Below, in pieces: positions 36,152-43,713 of a DNA stretch of 64,000 nt. The notes under the pieces were generated by a model, which was not told the DNA's origin, searched no databases, and worked only from the letters and a program-made list of their open reading frames with translations. The position numbers and the translations under genes are program-made. Within the stretch, counting starts at the first letter, position 1. Every line of letters starts with the position of its first letter. This stretch comes from Xanthomarina spongicola (GTDB taxonomy: Bacteria; Bacteroidota; Bacteroidia; Flavobacteriales; Flavobacteriaceae): the NCBI RefSeq assembly GCF_003148645.1, contig NZ_QGGP01000006.1, positions 62,001 to 126,000 of the forward strand, given 5' to 3'.

Positions 36152-36307
36152 GTATTTATTTTTTCTATAAAAAGCAATTCTGTTTTTAGCCGTAATAATA
36201 AGTAAATAATAAAGAATTGATTTGTCTTAAATACCTTAAGAGTTTATTGAAAATCTGAATAAAAATAATTTAAGAATAAGTTAAAACTTAATTCCCTATA
36301 AATATTG

Positions 36308-36315
36308 TATATTTG
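36308..36315 (+). promoter_or_regulatory. guaB promoter -7 element
   Basis: TATATTTG fits TAnnTTTG, 26 bases before the guaB ATG. No clear -33 element. The predicted start of transcription falls at the edge of the hairpin listed next. Confidence 0.65.
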
Positions 36316-36318
36316 CAC

Positions 36319-36338
36319 GCAATTATAAATGTAATTGC
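36319..36338 (+). promoter_or_regulatory. inverted repeat at the 5' end of the guaB mRNA
   Basis: GCAATTA (36319-36325) and TAATTGC (36332-36338), perfect 7-base arms with a 6-base loop, ending 3 bases before the ATG. It could act as an operator or as a 5' stem that affects mRNA stability or initiation. Confidence 0.5.
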
Positions 36339-36341
36339 AAT

Positions 36342-37814
36342 ATGACATCACATTCAAACAAAATTGTAGGAGAAGGACTAACTTACGACGACGTCCTATT
36401 AATTCCAGCTTTTTCAGAAGTCTTACCTCGAGAAGTCAATATTCAATCAAAATTCTCTAGAAACATTACTATAAATATTCCAATAGTTTCAGCTGCTATG
36501 GATACTGTTACAGAAAGTGCTATGGCTATTGCTATGGCTCGTGAAGGTGGAATTGGTGTACTTCATAAAAATATGACGATTGCACAACAGGCTAACGAAG
36601 TTCGTAAAGTAAAGCGTGCTGAAAGTGGTATGATTACAGACCCTGTTACTTTAACCATAGATGCAACAGTGCTTGATGCTAAACAAAATATGGCAGAACA
36701 TGGTATTGGTGGTATTCCAATTGTGGATGACCAAGGTTTTTTAAAAGGTATTGTAACCAATAGGGATTTGCGTTTTGAAAAAGATGGCGAAAGACCAATT
36801 GTTGAAGTTATGACTAGTGGTAGATTAGTAACAGCACCAGTTGGAACGTCTTTACAGCAAGCTGAAGTCATTCTACAAGAACATAAAATTGAGAAATTAT
36901 TGATTGTCGATGATAATTATAAGCTAGCAGGTTTAATAACCTTTAGAGATATTACAAAACTTACTCAAAAACCCATTTCAAATAAAGATGTGTTTGGTCG
37001 TTTGCGTGTAGCTGCTGCTCTTGGAGTAACTGCAGATGCTGTAGAGCGTACCGAAGCTCTAGTGAAGTCTGGTGTAGATGCAGTTATTATAGATACAGCT
37101 CATGGTCATACAAAAGGAGTTGTTGCAGTGCTTAAAGAAGTAAAAGCAAAATTTCCAAAATTAGATGTCATAGTTGGAAATATAGCAACTGGAGCAGCTG
37201 CAAAATATTTAGTTGAAGCTGGAGCAGATGCTGTAAAAGTTGGGATTGGTCCTGGTTCTATTTGTACAACTCGAGTAGTTGCAGGAGTTGGATATCCTCA
37301 ATTTTCAGCAGTATTAGAAGTTGCAGCAGCCATTAAAGGATCAGGAGTTCCTGTAATTGCAGATGGTGGAATTAGATACACAGGAGATATCCCAAAAGCT
37401 ATAGCAGCAGGTGCGGATACGGTTATGTTAGGTTCTTTATTAGCTGGAACTAAAGAAAGTCCAGGTGAAACAATAATATACGAAGGAAGAAAATTTAAGT
37501 CTTATAGAGGCATGGGTTCAGTAGAAGCCATGAAACAAGGAAGTAAAGACAGATATTTTCAAGATGTTGAAGACGATATTAAAAAATTAGTTCCAGAAGG
37601 CATTGTTGGTCGTGTCCCTTATAAAGGTGAATTATACGAAAGTATTCATCAGTTTGTTGGTGGCTTAAAAGCTGGAATGGGTTATTGTGGTTCCAAAGAT
37701 ATTAACACACTACAATCAACAGGACAATTTATAAAAATTACAGCTTCAGGTATTAATGAAAGCCATCCTCATGATGTTACAATCACTAAGGAATCTCCAA
37801 ACTATTCTAGATAG
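36342..37814 (+). CDS. guaB: IMP dehydrogenase
   Basis: 490 residues. Oxidises IMP to XMP with NAD, the committed step to GMP. TIM-barrel catalytic domain interrupted by two CBS domains (about 97-205) that sense nucleotides. Catalytic Cys308 lies in GPGSICTTR; other motifs are SAAMDTVTE near the N terminus, [20 protein letters not shown] and the flap KSYRGMGS. Length is normal. Own promoter, followed 55 bases later by the fatty-acid hydroxylase gene, which has its own promoter element. Confidence 0.98.
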   Translation: MTSHSNKIVGEGLTYDDVLLIPAFSEVLPREVNIQSKFSRNITINIPIVSAAMDTVTESAMAIAMAREGGIGVLHKNMTIAQQANEVRKVKRAESGMITDPVTLTIDATVLDAKQNMAEHGIGGIPIVDDQGFLKGIVTNRDLRFEKDGERPIVEVMTSGRLVTAPVGTSLQQAEVILQEHKIEKLLIVDDNYKLAGLITFRDITKLTQKPISNKDVFGRLRVAAALGVTADAVERTEALVKSGVDAVIIDTAHGHTKGVVAVLKEVKAKFPKLDVIVGNIATGAAAKYLVEAGADAVKVGIGPGSICTTRVVAGVGYPQFSAVLEVAAAIKGSGVPVIADGGIRYTGDIPKAIAAGADTVMLGSLLAGTKESPGETIIYEGRKFKSYRGMGSVEAMKQGSKDRYFQDVEDDIKKLVPEGIVGRVPYKGELYESIHQFVGGLKAGMGYCGSKDINTLQSTGQFIKITASGINESHPHDVTITKESPNYSR

Positions 37815-37840
37815 TTTACATTAGATTTTATTTTTTTTTA

Positions 37841-37848
37841 TAATTTTG
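37841..37848 (+). promoter_or_regulatory. fatty-acid hydroxylase promoter -7 element
   Basis: TAATTTTG fits TAnnTTTG, 21 bases before the ATG at 37870. An in-frame TTG at 37846 lies inside it and was rejected as a start. Confidence 0.65.
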
Positions 37849-37869
37849 CAACATCAAATAAAACAAATT

Positions 37870-38523
37870 ATGAAACCAGAAGTTACTACTGATTTTCAGA
37901 CTGGTCAAGCAGAAATATTTAAGAATCCAATCTTGGAGCGTTTAACCAAAACAGATCCAATATCTAATATTATTGTTTATGGTTTGGTCATAGCTTTTTT
38001 AGTTTATTTAGCTATTGTCGTGAAAGATTTAAGTGTTTTATCTTTTATAGGTTTGTTTGTTTTTGGCTTATTTTTCTGGACATTTGCTGAGTATATGCTG
38101 CATCGCTATGTGTTTCATTGGGTAACAGAAGCTAAATGGTCTCAAAGATTTCACTTTATTATGCATGGAGCTCATCATAACTTTCCAACAGATAAAGATC
38201 GCTTGTTAATGCCACCAGTTCCTGGTATTATTTTAGCATCTTTTTTATTCGGAATTTTTTATTGTGTTTTTTGGATTATTGGCTACTCATCTTTAGTTTA
38301 TGGATTTTTTCCAGGATTTTTTGTAGGTTATTTAATGTACTCATTTGTTCACAGAGCAACTCATGTTATGCGTCCTCCTAAAAGATTTAGAGATTTATGG
38401 CATCACCATAGTTTGCACCATTATAAGTATCCAAATAAGGCTTTTGGTGTATCTAATACTTTCTGGGATAAGGTGTTTGGTACAATGCCTCCAAAAAAGG
38501 ATAAGAGAGTTTCTTCAAAATAA
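37870..38523 (+). CDS. sterol desaturase / fatty acid hydroxylase family protein
   Basis: 217 residues from the ATG at 37870. Membrane di-iron enzyme with four helices and the full histidine set: HRYVFHW, HFIMHGAHHNFP, HRATH and HHSLHHYK. The pattern, with NKAFGVSNTFWDKVFGT at the end, is closest to fatty-acid 2-hydroxylases, which hydroxylate the acyl chain of sphingolipids or related sulfonolipids; the substrate here is not proven. Such lipids are known in Bacteroidota. Stand-alone gene with own promoter; convergent with the PAP2 phosphatase, with only one base between the stops. Confidence 0.9.
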   Translation: MKPEVTTDFQTGQAEIFKNPILERLTKTDPISNIIVYGLVIAFLVYLAIVVKDLSVLSFIGLFVFGLFFWTFAEYMLHRYVFHWVTEAKWSQRFHFIMHGAHHNFPTDKDRLLMPPVPGIILASFLFGIFYCVFWIIGYSSLVYGFFPGFFVGYLMYSFVHRATHVMRPPKRFRDLWHHHSLHHYKYPNKAFGVSNTFWDKVFGTMPPKKDKRVSSK

Positions 38524-38524
38524 A

Positions 38525-39109
38525 TTAAAACTCATATTTAAAAGTAAGAAGGTATTGCTTGTTTCCTGAGTAAAACCCAACATTAATCTTGTTTTTTTCG
38601 TATGGTTTGGTAAAAATATACGTGCTGCCAATGCCAATGGCTGCACCTCCAAGAACATCCCAAATGTCATGCCATCCATCAGGACCTTCCATTCTGCTTA
38701 TGCCAACAATGGTAGCTAATACATAAGCCCATTTTCCATATTTCCAGCCATAACGTCTTTGTATAAAAGAAGCACCACTAAAGGCTGAGGTTGTATGTCC
38801 AGATGGAAAAGCATCGTATAGATTTCTATCTTCTGGTCTTTCCTTTTTTACTATTTTTTTTAATGCATGAGAGATTACAAATCCTGTAGCATAAGAAAAA
38901 GCAAATTGTTTACTTCCTTGCCAGTCTTTTTTGATAATAGTAGTTAGTCCAGCAGCAACAGGAAGAGCTATTTGTAAAAAATCTCCTGTATCTTCTAAAA
39001 CATATTCCCATTTTTCATGTGTACTGTTTGGGTTAGGGTCTACAGATTGAGCATAAGAAAAATTAACTAAGTTTATAAAGAATAGTAATATGGTGATTAT
39101 TCTTAGCAT
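38525..39109 (-). CDS. PAP2-family phosphatase
   Basis: 194 residues with a signal or first membrane helix ending SYAQ (about 21). The three phosphatase motifs are present: KKIVKKERPEDR (about 84-95), PSGH (102-105) and SRMEGPDGWHDIWD (138-151), giving the catalytic His105 and His147. Dephosphorylation of a lipid or other phosphate at the periplasmic face is expected; bacterial members act on undecaprenyl or phosphatidate lipids, which cannot be told apart here. Next to the sirtuin gene on the same strand. Confidence 0.92.
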   Translation of the reverse strand: MLRIITILLFFINLVNFSYAQSVDPNPNSTHEKWEYVLEDTGDFLQIALPVAAGLTTIIKKDWQGSKQFAFSYATGFVISHALKKIVKKERPEDRNLYDAFPSGHTTSAFSGASFIQRRYGWKYGKWAYVLATIVGISRMEGPDGWHDIWDVLGGAAIGIGSTYIFTKPYEKNKINVGFYSGNKQYLLTFKYEF

Positions 39110-39171
39110 GAATGAGAAACTAGTTAGTAACTTTAAAACTCAATTTTTATCTTTTATATTGTATAAAGGTA

Positions 39172-39846
39172 TTAAGAAAAAAGCTTTATAAGTTTTTTTA
39201 CTCCTTCAGTTGCAGTTTCAGGAATCACTACTATTCTATTATTATTTACTTTGGCCGGTTTTGGGTCTATATAATAAATTGGAATATGTTGTGGTACAAA
39301 ATCTATCAGACTAGCTGCTGGATATACTTGCATAGATGTACCAATTATAACAAGAATATCGGCAGTTTCGCATACTTTTATAGCTTCATCCATCATTGGT
39401 ACAGCTTCACCAAACCATACAATGTGAGGTCTAATTTGGTAACCTTGTTTACATAAATCTCCAAGTAAAATATCTTTCTTCCAATAAAAAATATCTAGTT
39501 CGTTATAACAACTTCTTGCTTTTTGTAATTCGCCATGTAAATGAATAATCTGAGAGCTACCTGCTCTTTCGTGTAAATCATCTACATTTTGAGTAACTAT
39601 AGATACTTTGTATTTAGATTCAAATTTAGCCAAAACTCTGTGTGCCTCATTAGGTTCTACTTGTAAAAGTTGTTTTCTTCGTTGGTTATAAAAATCTAAA
39701 ACCAATTCTGGGTTTTTAGCAAACCCTTGTGGAGATGCTACTTCCATAACATCGTGTCCTTCCCAGAGACCATCTGCATCTCTAAAAGTTTTAATACCAC
39801 TTTCAGCACTTATTCCTGCTCCTGTAAGTACAACTACATGTTTCAT
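39172..39846 (-). CDS. NAD-dependent protein deacylase, class III sirtuin
   Basis: 224 residues. Removes acyl groups from protein lysines with NAD. Motifs: GAGISAESGI (9-18), TQNVDDLHERAG (85-96), catalytic His104 (HLHGEL). Tyr53 and Arg56 (YNQR) are the pair that favours succinyl or malonyl lysine in class III sirtuins. The zinc module is degenerate: only Cys113 and Cys132 remain where E. coli CobB has more cysteines, so a structural zinc is probably absent. Cytoplasmic. Upstream of the PAP2 gene by 62 bases on the same strand; divergent from the CHRD lipoprotein. Confidence 0.93.
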   Translation of the reverse strand: MKHVVVLTGAGISAESGIKTFRDADGLWEGHDVMEVASPQGFAKNPELVLDFYNQRRKQLLQVEPNEAHRVLAKFESKYKVSIVTQNVDDLHERAGSSQIIHLHGELQKARSCYNELDIFYWKKDILLGDLCKQGYQIRPHIVWFGEAVPMMDEAIKVCETADILVIIGTSMQVYPAASLIDFVPQHIPIYYIDPKPAKVNNNRIVVIPETATEGVKKLIKLFS

Positions 39847-39955
39847 TTTTCAAGATTATATTTATACATTCTTAAAATAAAATAGAAAAGGTCTACAACT
39901 AGACTTTAAAAATTTATATATTATGTGTAATATTACAAATAATTTAATACTGATT

Positions 39956-41155
39956 ATGAAGAAAAATTTTAAGTCTCTATTTTTAGTTTTGCCACTAGTT
40001 TTATTTTTTAGCTGTAGTGGAGATGATAATATTACTCCAATTCCTTCAAGTCAAATATCTAAAACCTTTGCTTTAGGTTCTATAGATGATAATAGTGTAA
40101 CTGGAACTGCAAAGTTTATTAAAAATGAAGATAACTCTACGACTGTGGAATTAGATTTTACAGCAATTCCAACAGGAGGCTCTCATCCAGCTCATATTCA
40201 TTATAATACTGCAGCCGAAGGTGGAGGTATTGCAATTACATTAGGAACAGTAAATGGAGATACAGGATTTAGCTCCATTACTTTTACAACGTTAGATGAT
40301 GGAACTCCAATAACATATGATGAATTAATGAGTTTTGATGGCTATATAAATGTTCATGAAAGTGAAACTCAATTAAACATTATTGTGGCACAAGGCGATA
40401 TTGGTCAAAACGAATTAACAGGAGTTTCTAAAACATACTCGTTAGGAGAAAAAGATATTCCTGGGATTTCTGGAACGGCTGTTTTTTCTGAACGTGAGAA
40501 TGGAGAAGCTCTTGCTGTTATTCAATTATCAAACACCATTTCTGGTGAGATGCATCCAGCACATATACATAATAATACAGCTGTTGAAGGTGGAAATATT
40601 GCCTTCACTTTTAATCCTGTTGATGGAGATACAGGTAAAAGTGTCACTAATGTGTCTCAACTAGACGATGCAATTTCATTCTTATATTTAGATGTAGTTG
40701 ATTTTGATGGTTATATAAATGTACATGAAAGTGACATGACTCTTGGAACTATTATAGCTCAAGGAGATATTGGTCAAAATGAGCTTACTGGAGAATCTAT
40801 TGTATACCTTCTAAGCGAAGTAGATATGTCTGGAGTTAGTGGAAGAACTACTTTTTATGGAAGAACCAATGGTGAAGCATTAGCAGTAATAGAATTGCAA
40901 AATACTCCAATAGATGGAGTGCACCCAGCCTATATATATTCGAATGATGTGGCTACAACAGGAGATATTATTTTTACTTTTAATCCAGTAGATGGAAATA
41001 CAGGAATAAGCCAAACAAATCTTGCAGTTTTAGATAATGATACTGTTTTTGGTTTTGAAGATGTATTAGGTGTTAATGGTCATATTAATGTTCATTTAAG
41101 TGAAATTTTAATAAACATGATTATTGCTCAAGGTAATATTGGCTCTAATGATTAA
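39956..41155 (+). CDS. lipoprotein with three CHRD domains
   Basis: 399 residues from the ATG at 39956 (another ATG at 39923 gives an atypical signal). Lipoprotein signal ends FFSC (acylated Cys20). Then three tandem CHRD domains of about 120-124 residues: 33-156, 157-279 and 280-399, each ending near AQGDIGQNELTG or AQGNIGSND. Copies 1 and 2 keep the HPAHIH metal-like motif; copy 3 reads HPAYIY, so it lost both histidines. CHRD domains were first named in chordin; the bacterial function is unknown. Surface anchoring is expected. Closed by a terminator. Confidence 0.92.
   Translation: MKKNFKSLFLVLPLVLFFSCSGDDNITPIPSSQISKTFALGSIDDNSVTGTAKFIKNEDNSTTVELDFTAIPTGGSHPAHIHYNTAAEGGGIAITLGTVNGDTGFSSITFTTLDDGTPITYDELMSFDGYINVHESETQLNIIVAQGDIGQNELTGVSKTYSLGEKDIPGISGTAVFSERENGEALAVIQLSNTISGEMHPAHIHNNTAVEGGNIAFTFNPVDGDTGKSVTNVSQLDDAISFLYLDVVDFDGYINVHESDMTLGTIIAQGDIGQNELTGESIVYLLSEVDMSGVSGRTTFYGRTNGEALAVIELQNTPIDGVHPAYIYSNDVATTGDIIFTFNPVDGNTGISQTNLAVLDNDTVFGFEDVLGVNGHINVHLSEILINMIIAQGNIGSND
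40052..41152 (+). repeat. three tandem CHRD-coding repeats
   Basis: Protein-level repeats of about 370 bases each: 40052-40423, 40424-40792, 40793-41152. Copies 1 and 2 share the exact end AQGDIGQNELTG; copy 3 has diverged most. Confidence 0.85.
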
Positions 41156-41174
41156 TTCAAATTATAATTGAATT

Positions 41175-41203
41175 AAAAACCTGATGTTTTATCAGGTTTT
41201 TTT
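41175..41203 (+). terminator. rho-independent terminator after the CHRD gene
   Basis: Stem CCTGAT (41180-41185) with ATCAGG (41191-41196), flanked by A-run and T-run. Confidence 0.88.
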
Positions 41204-41214
41204 ATTTTTATTAC

Positions 41215-41868
41215 ATGGTAGATTTAAAACTATTAGCATATTTAGAAACCTATTTAACAGAAAATAGAAGATTGCGTTTCGATACCGTTTTAAGCCAACG
41301 CACAAAACATTTTACAGTTGCTACAGAAGATGTCTATCAATTACATAATACAAGTGCTGTTATTAGAAGTTGCGATGTATTTGGAATTCAAGAAGTTCAT
41401 ATTATTGAAGAAACAAATACTAAACGTATAGATAGAGAGATTGCAATGGGAGCTCAAAAATGGGTGGATTTACATAGGCATCATTCTGTAAAAGACAGTA
41501 TCAAAGACTTAAAAGGAAAAGGTTATCAAATAGTTGCTACAACTCCACATACAACAGACTGTTTGCTTCATGAATTCGATGTTTCTAAAAAGTCTTGTTT
41601 TTTCTTTGGAAGGGAAACCCAAGGTTTGTCTCAAGAAGTTCTAGATCAAGCAGATTGTTTTTTAAAAATTCCTATGTATGGTTTTACTGAAAGCTTAAAT
41701 ATTTCCGTTTCTGCAGCAATTATACTACAGCATGTTACAACTAAATTAAAACAAACGGATATTTCTTGGCATTTAACACTAGAAGAGCAACAAGAAAAAC
41801 GATTGGATTGGATAAAAAAGACCATTAAAAGTTACGATGAGATTGTAGAGCGTTTTTACAACCAATAA
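41215..41868 (+). CDS. trmH: tRNA (guanosine(18)-2'-O)-methyltransferase
   Basis: 217 residues of the SpoU/TrmH family, with the trefoil-knot SAM site. Motif 1 NTSAVIRSCDVFG carries the conserved Arg, motif 2 FGRETQGLS, motif 3 MYGFTESLNISVSAAI. N-terminal extension LRFDTVLSQRTKHFTVATED is the part that distinguishes TrmH from other SpoU enzymes. It methylates the ribose of G18 in the D-loop of tRNAs. The SRPBCC and VOC genes follow at 37 and 3 bases, perhaps on one transcript. Confidence 0.95.
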   Translation: MVDLKLLAYLETYLTENRRLRFDTVLSQRTKHFTVATEDVYQLHNTSAVIRSCDVFGIQEVHIIEETNTKRIDREIAMGAQKWVDLHRHHSVKDSIKDLKGKGYQIVATTPHTTDCLLHEFDVSKKSCFFFGRETQGLSQEVLDQADCFLKIPMYGFTESLNISVSAAIILQHVTTKLKQTDISWHLTLEEQQEKRLDWIKKTIKSYDEIVERFYNQ

Positions 41869-41905
41869 TTTTTGTAAATTTATTGAAACTAACAAACTAA
41901 TAATC

Positions 41906-42433
41906 ATGATTGTTTTATACATATTACTCGGACTTATAGGTATTATAATTCTATTGGCTTTAATAGCGCCAAAGAAATATGAAGTAAATAGGAGTGTTAT
42001 TATCGACAAATCTCTTCCAGAAGTATTTCAATATTTAAAATTTGTAAGAAATCAAGATCATTGGTCTCCATGGAAAAAGAAAGATCCAAACATGAAACAA
42101 GAATCTGTTGGTACAGATGGAGAAGTTGGTTTTATAGCTAAATGGGAAGGAAACAAACAGGTTGGTACTGGAGAACAAGAAATACTTCATATAGAACATA
42201 ACGAACAAATTAAAACACAATTACGCTTTTTAAAGCCTTGGAAATCTGTTTCAGATGCTTATATAAAAGTAACAGAAGTAGATACAAATCAAACCAATGT
42301 AACTTGGGGATTTACAGGTAATAATCCAGTACCAATGAATATTTTTATGCTCTTTTTTAATTTTGAAAAAGCAGTAGGAAAAGATTTTGAAGAAGGTTTA
42401 GCTAGCTTAAAAGAGATATTAGATAAACAATAA
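41906..42433 (+). CDS. SRPBCC (START-like) family protein with N-terminal membrane helix
   Basis: 175 residues. Membrane helix at about 2-20 (VLYILLGLIGIIILLALI), then a START-like fold: SVIIDKSLPEVFQYLKFV, NQDHWSPWKKKDPNMK, TGEQEILHIE, and VTWGFTGNNPVPMNIFMLFF. Such domains have a deep ligand pocket for a hydrophobic molecule; the ligand is unknown. It precedes the VOC protein by 3 bases and lies 37 bases after trmH, so the three are likely co-transcribed. Confidence 0.88.
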   Translation: MIVLYILLGLIGIIILLALIAPKKYEVNRSVIIDKSLPEVFQYLKFVRNQDHWSPWKKKDPNMKQESVGTDGEVGFIAKWEGNKQVGTGEQEILHIEHNEQIKTQLRFLKPWKSVSDAYIKVTEVDTNQTNVTWGFTGNNPVPMNIFMLFFNFEKAVGKDFEEGLASLKEILDKQ

Positions 42434-42436
42434 ATT

Positions 42437-42811
42437 ATGAAGCATAACATGGTAGGTTGGTTTGAAGTTCCAGTTAATAACATGGAAAGAGCTAAAAAAT
42501 TTTATGAAACAGTTTTTAAGGTAGAAATTTCTATTCAAGATTTTGGAGGTATTTTAATGGGTTGGTTTCCAGATAGAGGTAATGTTCCTGGAGCCCAAGG
42601 AACTCTAATTAAGCAAGACACTTATGTACCAAGTCAAGAAGGTACTTTGGTTTATTTTGTTAGTGAAAATGTACAAAATGAATTAGATAGAGTAGAAGCT
42701 GCTGGAGGTTCTATTTATCAGCCAAAAACGCAAATCTCACCAGAACATGGTTATATGGCAGTTTTTATAGATACTGAAGGCAATAGAATTGCATTACACT
42801 CAAGAGCATAA
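42437..42811 (+). CDS. VOC (glyoxalase-like) family protein
   Basis: 124 residues, two beta-alpha-beta-beta-beta units of the vicinal oxygen chelate fold: MVGWFEVPVNNMERAKKFYE near the start and MAVFIDTEGNRIALHSRA at the end. Expected to bind a divalent metal and a small substrate; the enzyme activity is unknown and such single-copy family members are very diverse. Cytoplasmic. Immediately downstream of the SRPBCC gene and closed by a terminator. Confidence 0.92.
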   Translation: MKHNMVGWFEVPVNNMERAKKFYETVFKVEISIQDFGGILMGWFPDRGNVPGAQGTLIKQDTYVPSQEGTLVYFVSENVQNELDRVEAAGGSIYQPKTQISPEHGYMAVFIDTEGNRIALHSRA

Positions 42812-42849
42812 AAAAAGCGAAAGATTATCTTTCGCTTTTATATTTTTTT
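42811..42849. terminator. bidirectional terminator
   Basis: Stem AAAAGCGAAAGA (42813-42824) with TCTTTCGCTTTT (42828-42839), three-base loop, T-rich on both sides. Between the VOC gene and the convergent gene ending at 42848. Confidence 0.9.
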
Positions 42850-43627
42850 AAAGTCTTCCTTTATTTTTACTCCTGCTCAATACTTTATATTCTTCGTAAC
42901 ATTCGCTAATAGCATCTAATATTTGAAGATCGTTAGCTGTTTGAATAAAGCTTTTAGAATAATTACATTGCCTAATTATTTCATCTAAATCTGCACGATC
43001 TACTTGTAATAACGCTGTAAGCATCTCTCTGTCAAATCTATTAGCAAGAAGGGTTCTAATTTCATCATCTTGCTTCATTTGTTTTAACTTACGCATTTCG
43101 TTTGGCTGTTTTCCAAACATACTATACAAAAAATCGGCAGGATTAAAAACAGCTCCTAGAACTCTAGTTACTGCATTGGTTGATGAACCTCCAGCTTCAT
43201 AACCCGTTTGAAGACCAGAAATATTATATCTATAATTCGTGTTTATAGGTACTTGTTTAATGTCTACTTCTAGAAATCCAGTTAGTTTAAATTCGTTAAT
43301 AACAACTTCTTCTAAAGCAAATGCTAATTCTGTTAATTGAATGGTAGAACTACCAAATTTAATCCAGTCATTAGTAACACGTACTTTAATCGATTTAAAA
43401 CCTAAATAAGAGAAATGTAGTGTGTCTGTAGCTTTTGCTTTAATTTCAAACTCACCTCTAGCATTTGTAGTAGTTCCTTTAACTTGGTTTAAGTTAACAA
43501 TATTGACACTTTCTAAAGGGACTCCTTCAGAAGCATTAATAACAACTCCTTTTACAGTTGTGTCTTCTTGACCAAACATAAAAGAGCTTATTAAAATAAG
43601 CATAATAAGGAGCAGTTGTTTCTTCAT
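42848..43627 (-). CDS. exported protein with carboxypeptidase-type regulatory domain
   Basis: 259 residues with a signal peptide ending MFGQE (about 20). Residues about 22-110 form the CarboxypepD_reg-like beta domain (VKGVVINASEGVPLESVNIV, TTTNARGEFEIKAKATDTL, FSYLGFKSIKV) often seen at the N terminus of TonB-dependent receptors, but no receptor barrel follows. The rest is a helical region of unknown function (AVTRVLGAVFNPADFLYSMFG, split: AVTRVLGAVF, NPADFLYSMF). Periplasmic or outer-membrane associated. A TACTTTTA promoter-like element lies about 30 bases upstream. Confidence 0.85.
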   Translation of the reverse strand: MKKQLLLIMLILISSFMFGQEDTTVKGVVINASEGVPLESVNIVNLNQVKGTTTNARGEFEIKAKATDTLHFSYLGFKSIKVRVTNDWIKFGSSTIQLTELAFALEEVVINEFKLTGFLEVDIKQVPINTNYRYNISGLQTGYEAGGSSTNAVTRVLGAVFNPADFLYSMFGKQPNEMRKLKQMKQDDEIRTLLANRFDREMLTALLQVDRADLDEIIRQCNYSKSFIQTANDLQILDAISECYEEYKVLSRSKNKGRL

Positions 43628-43713
43628 TTAAGCAATATTGGGTATAAAAGTACTAAACTAAACGATAATACATTTAAGTATCTTATATTTTGACTTAAAA
43701 TTAACAAATAAGT

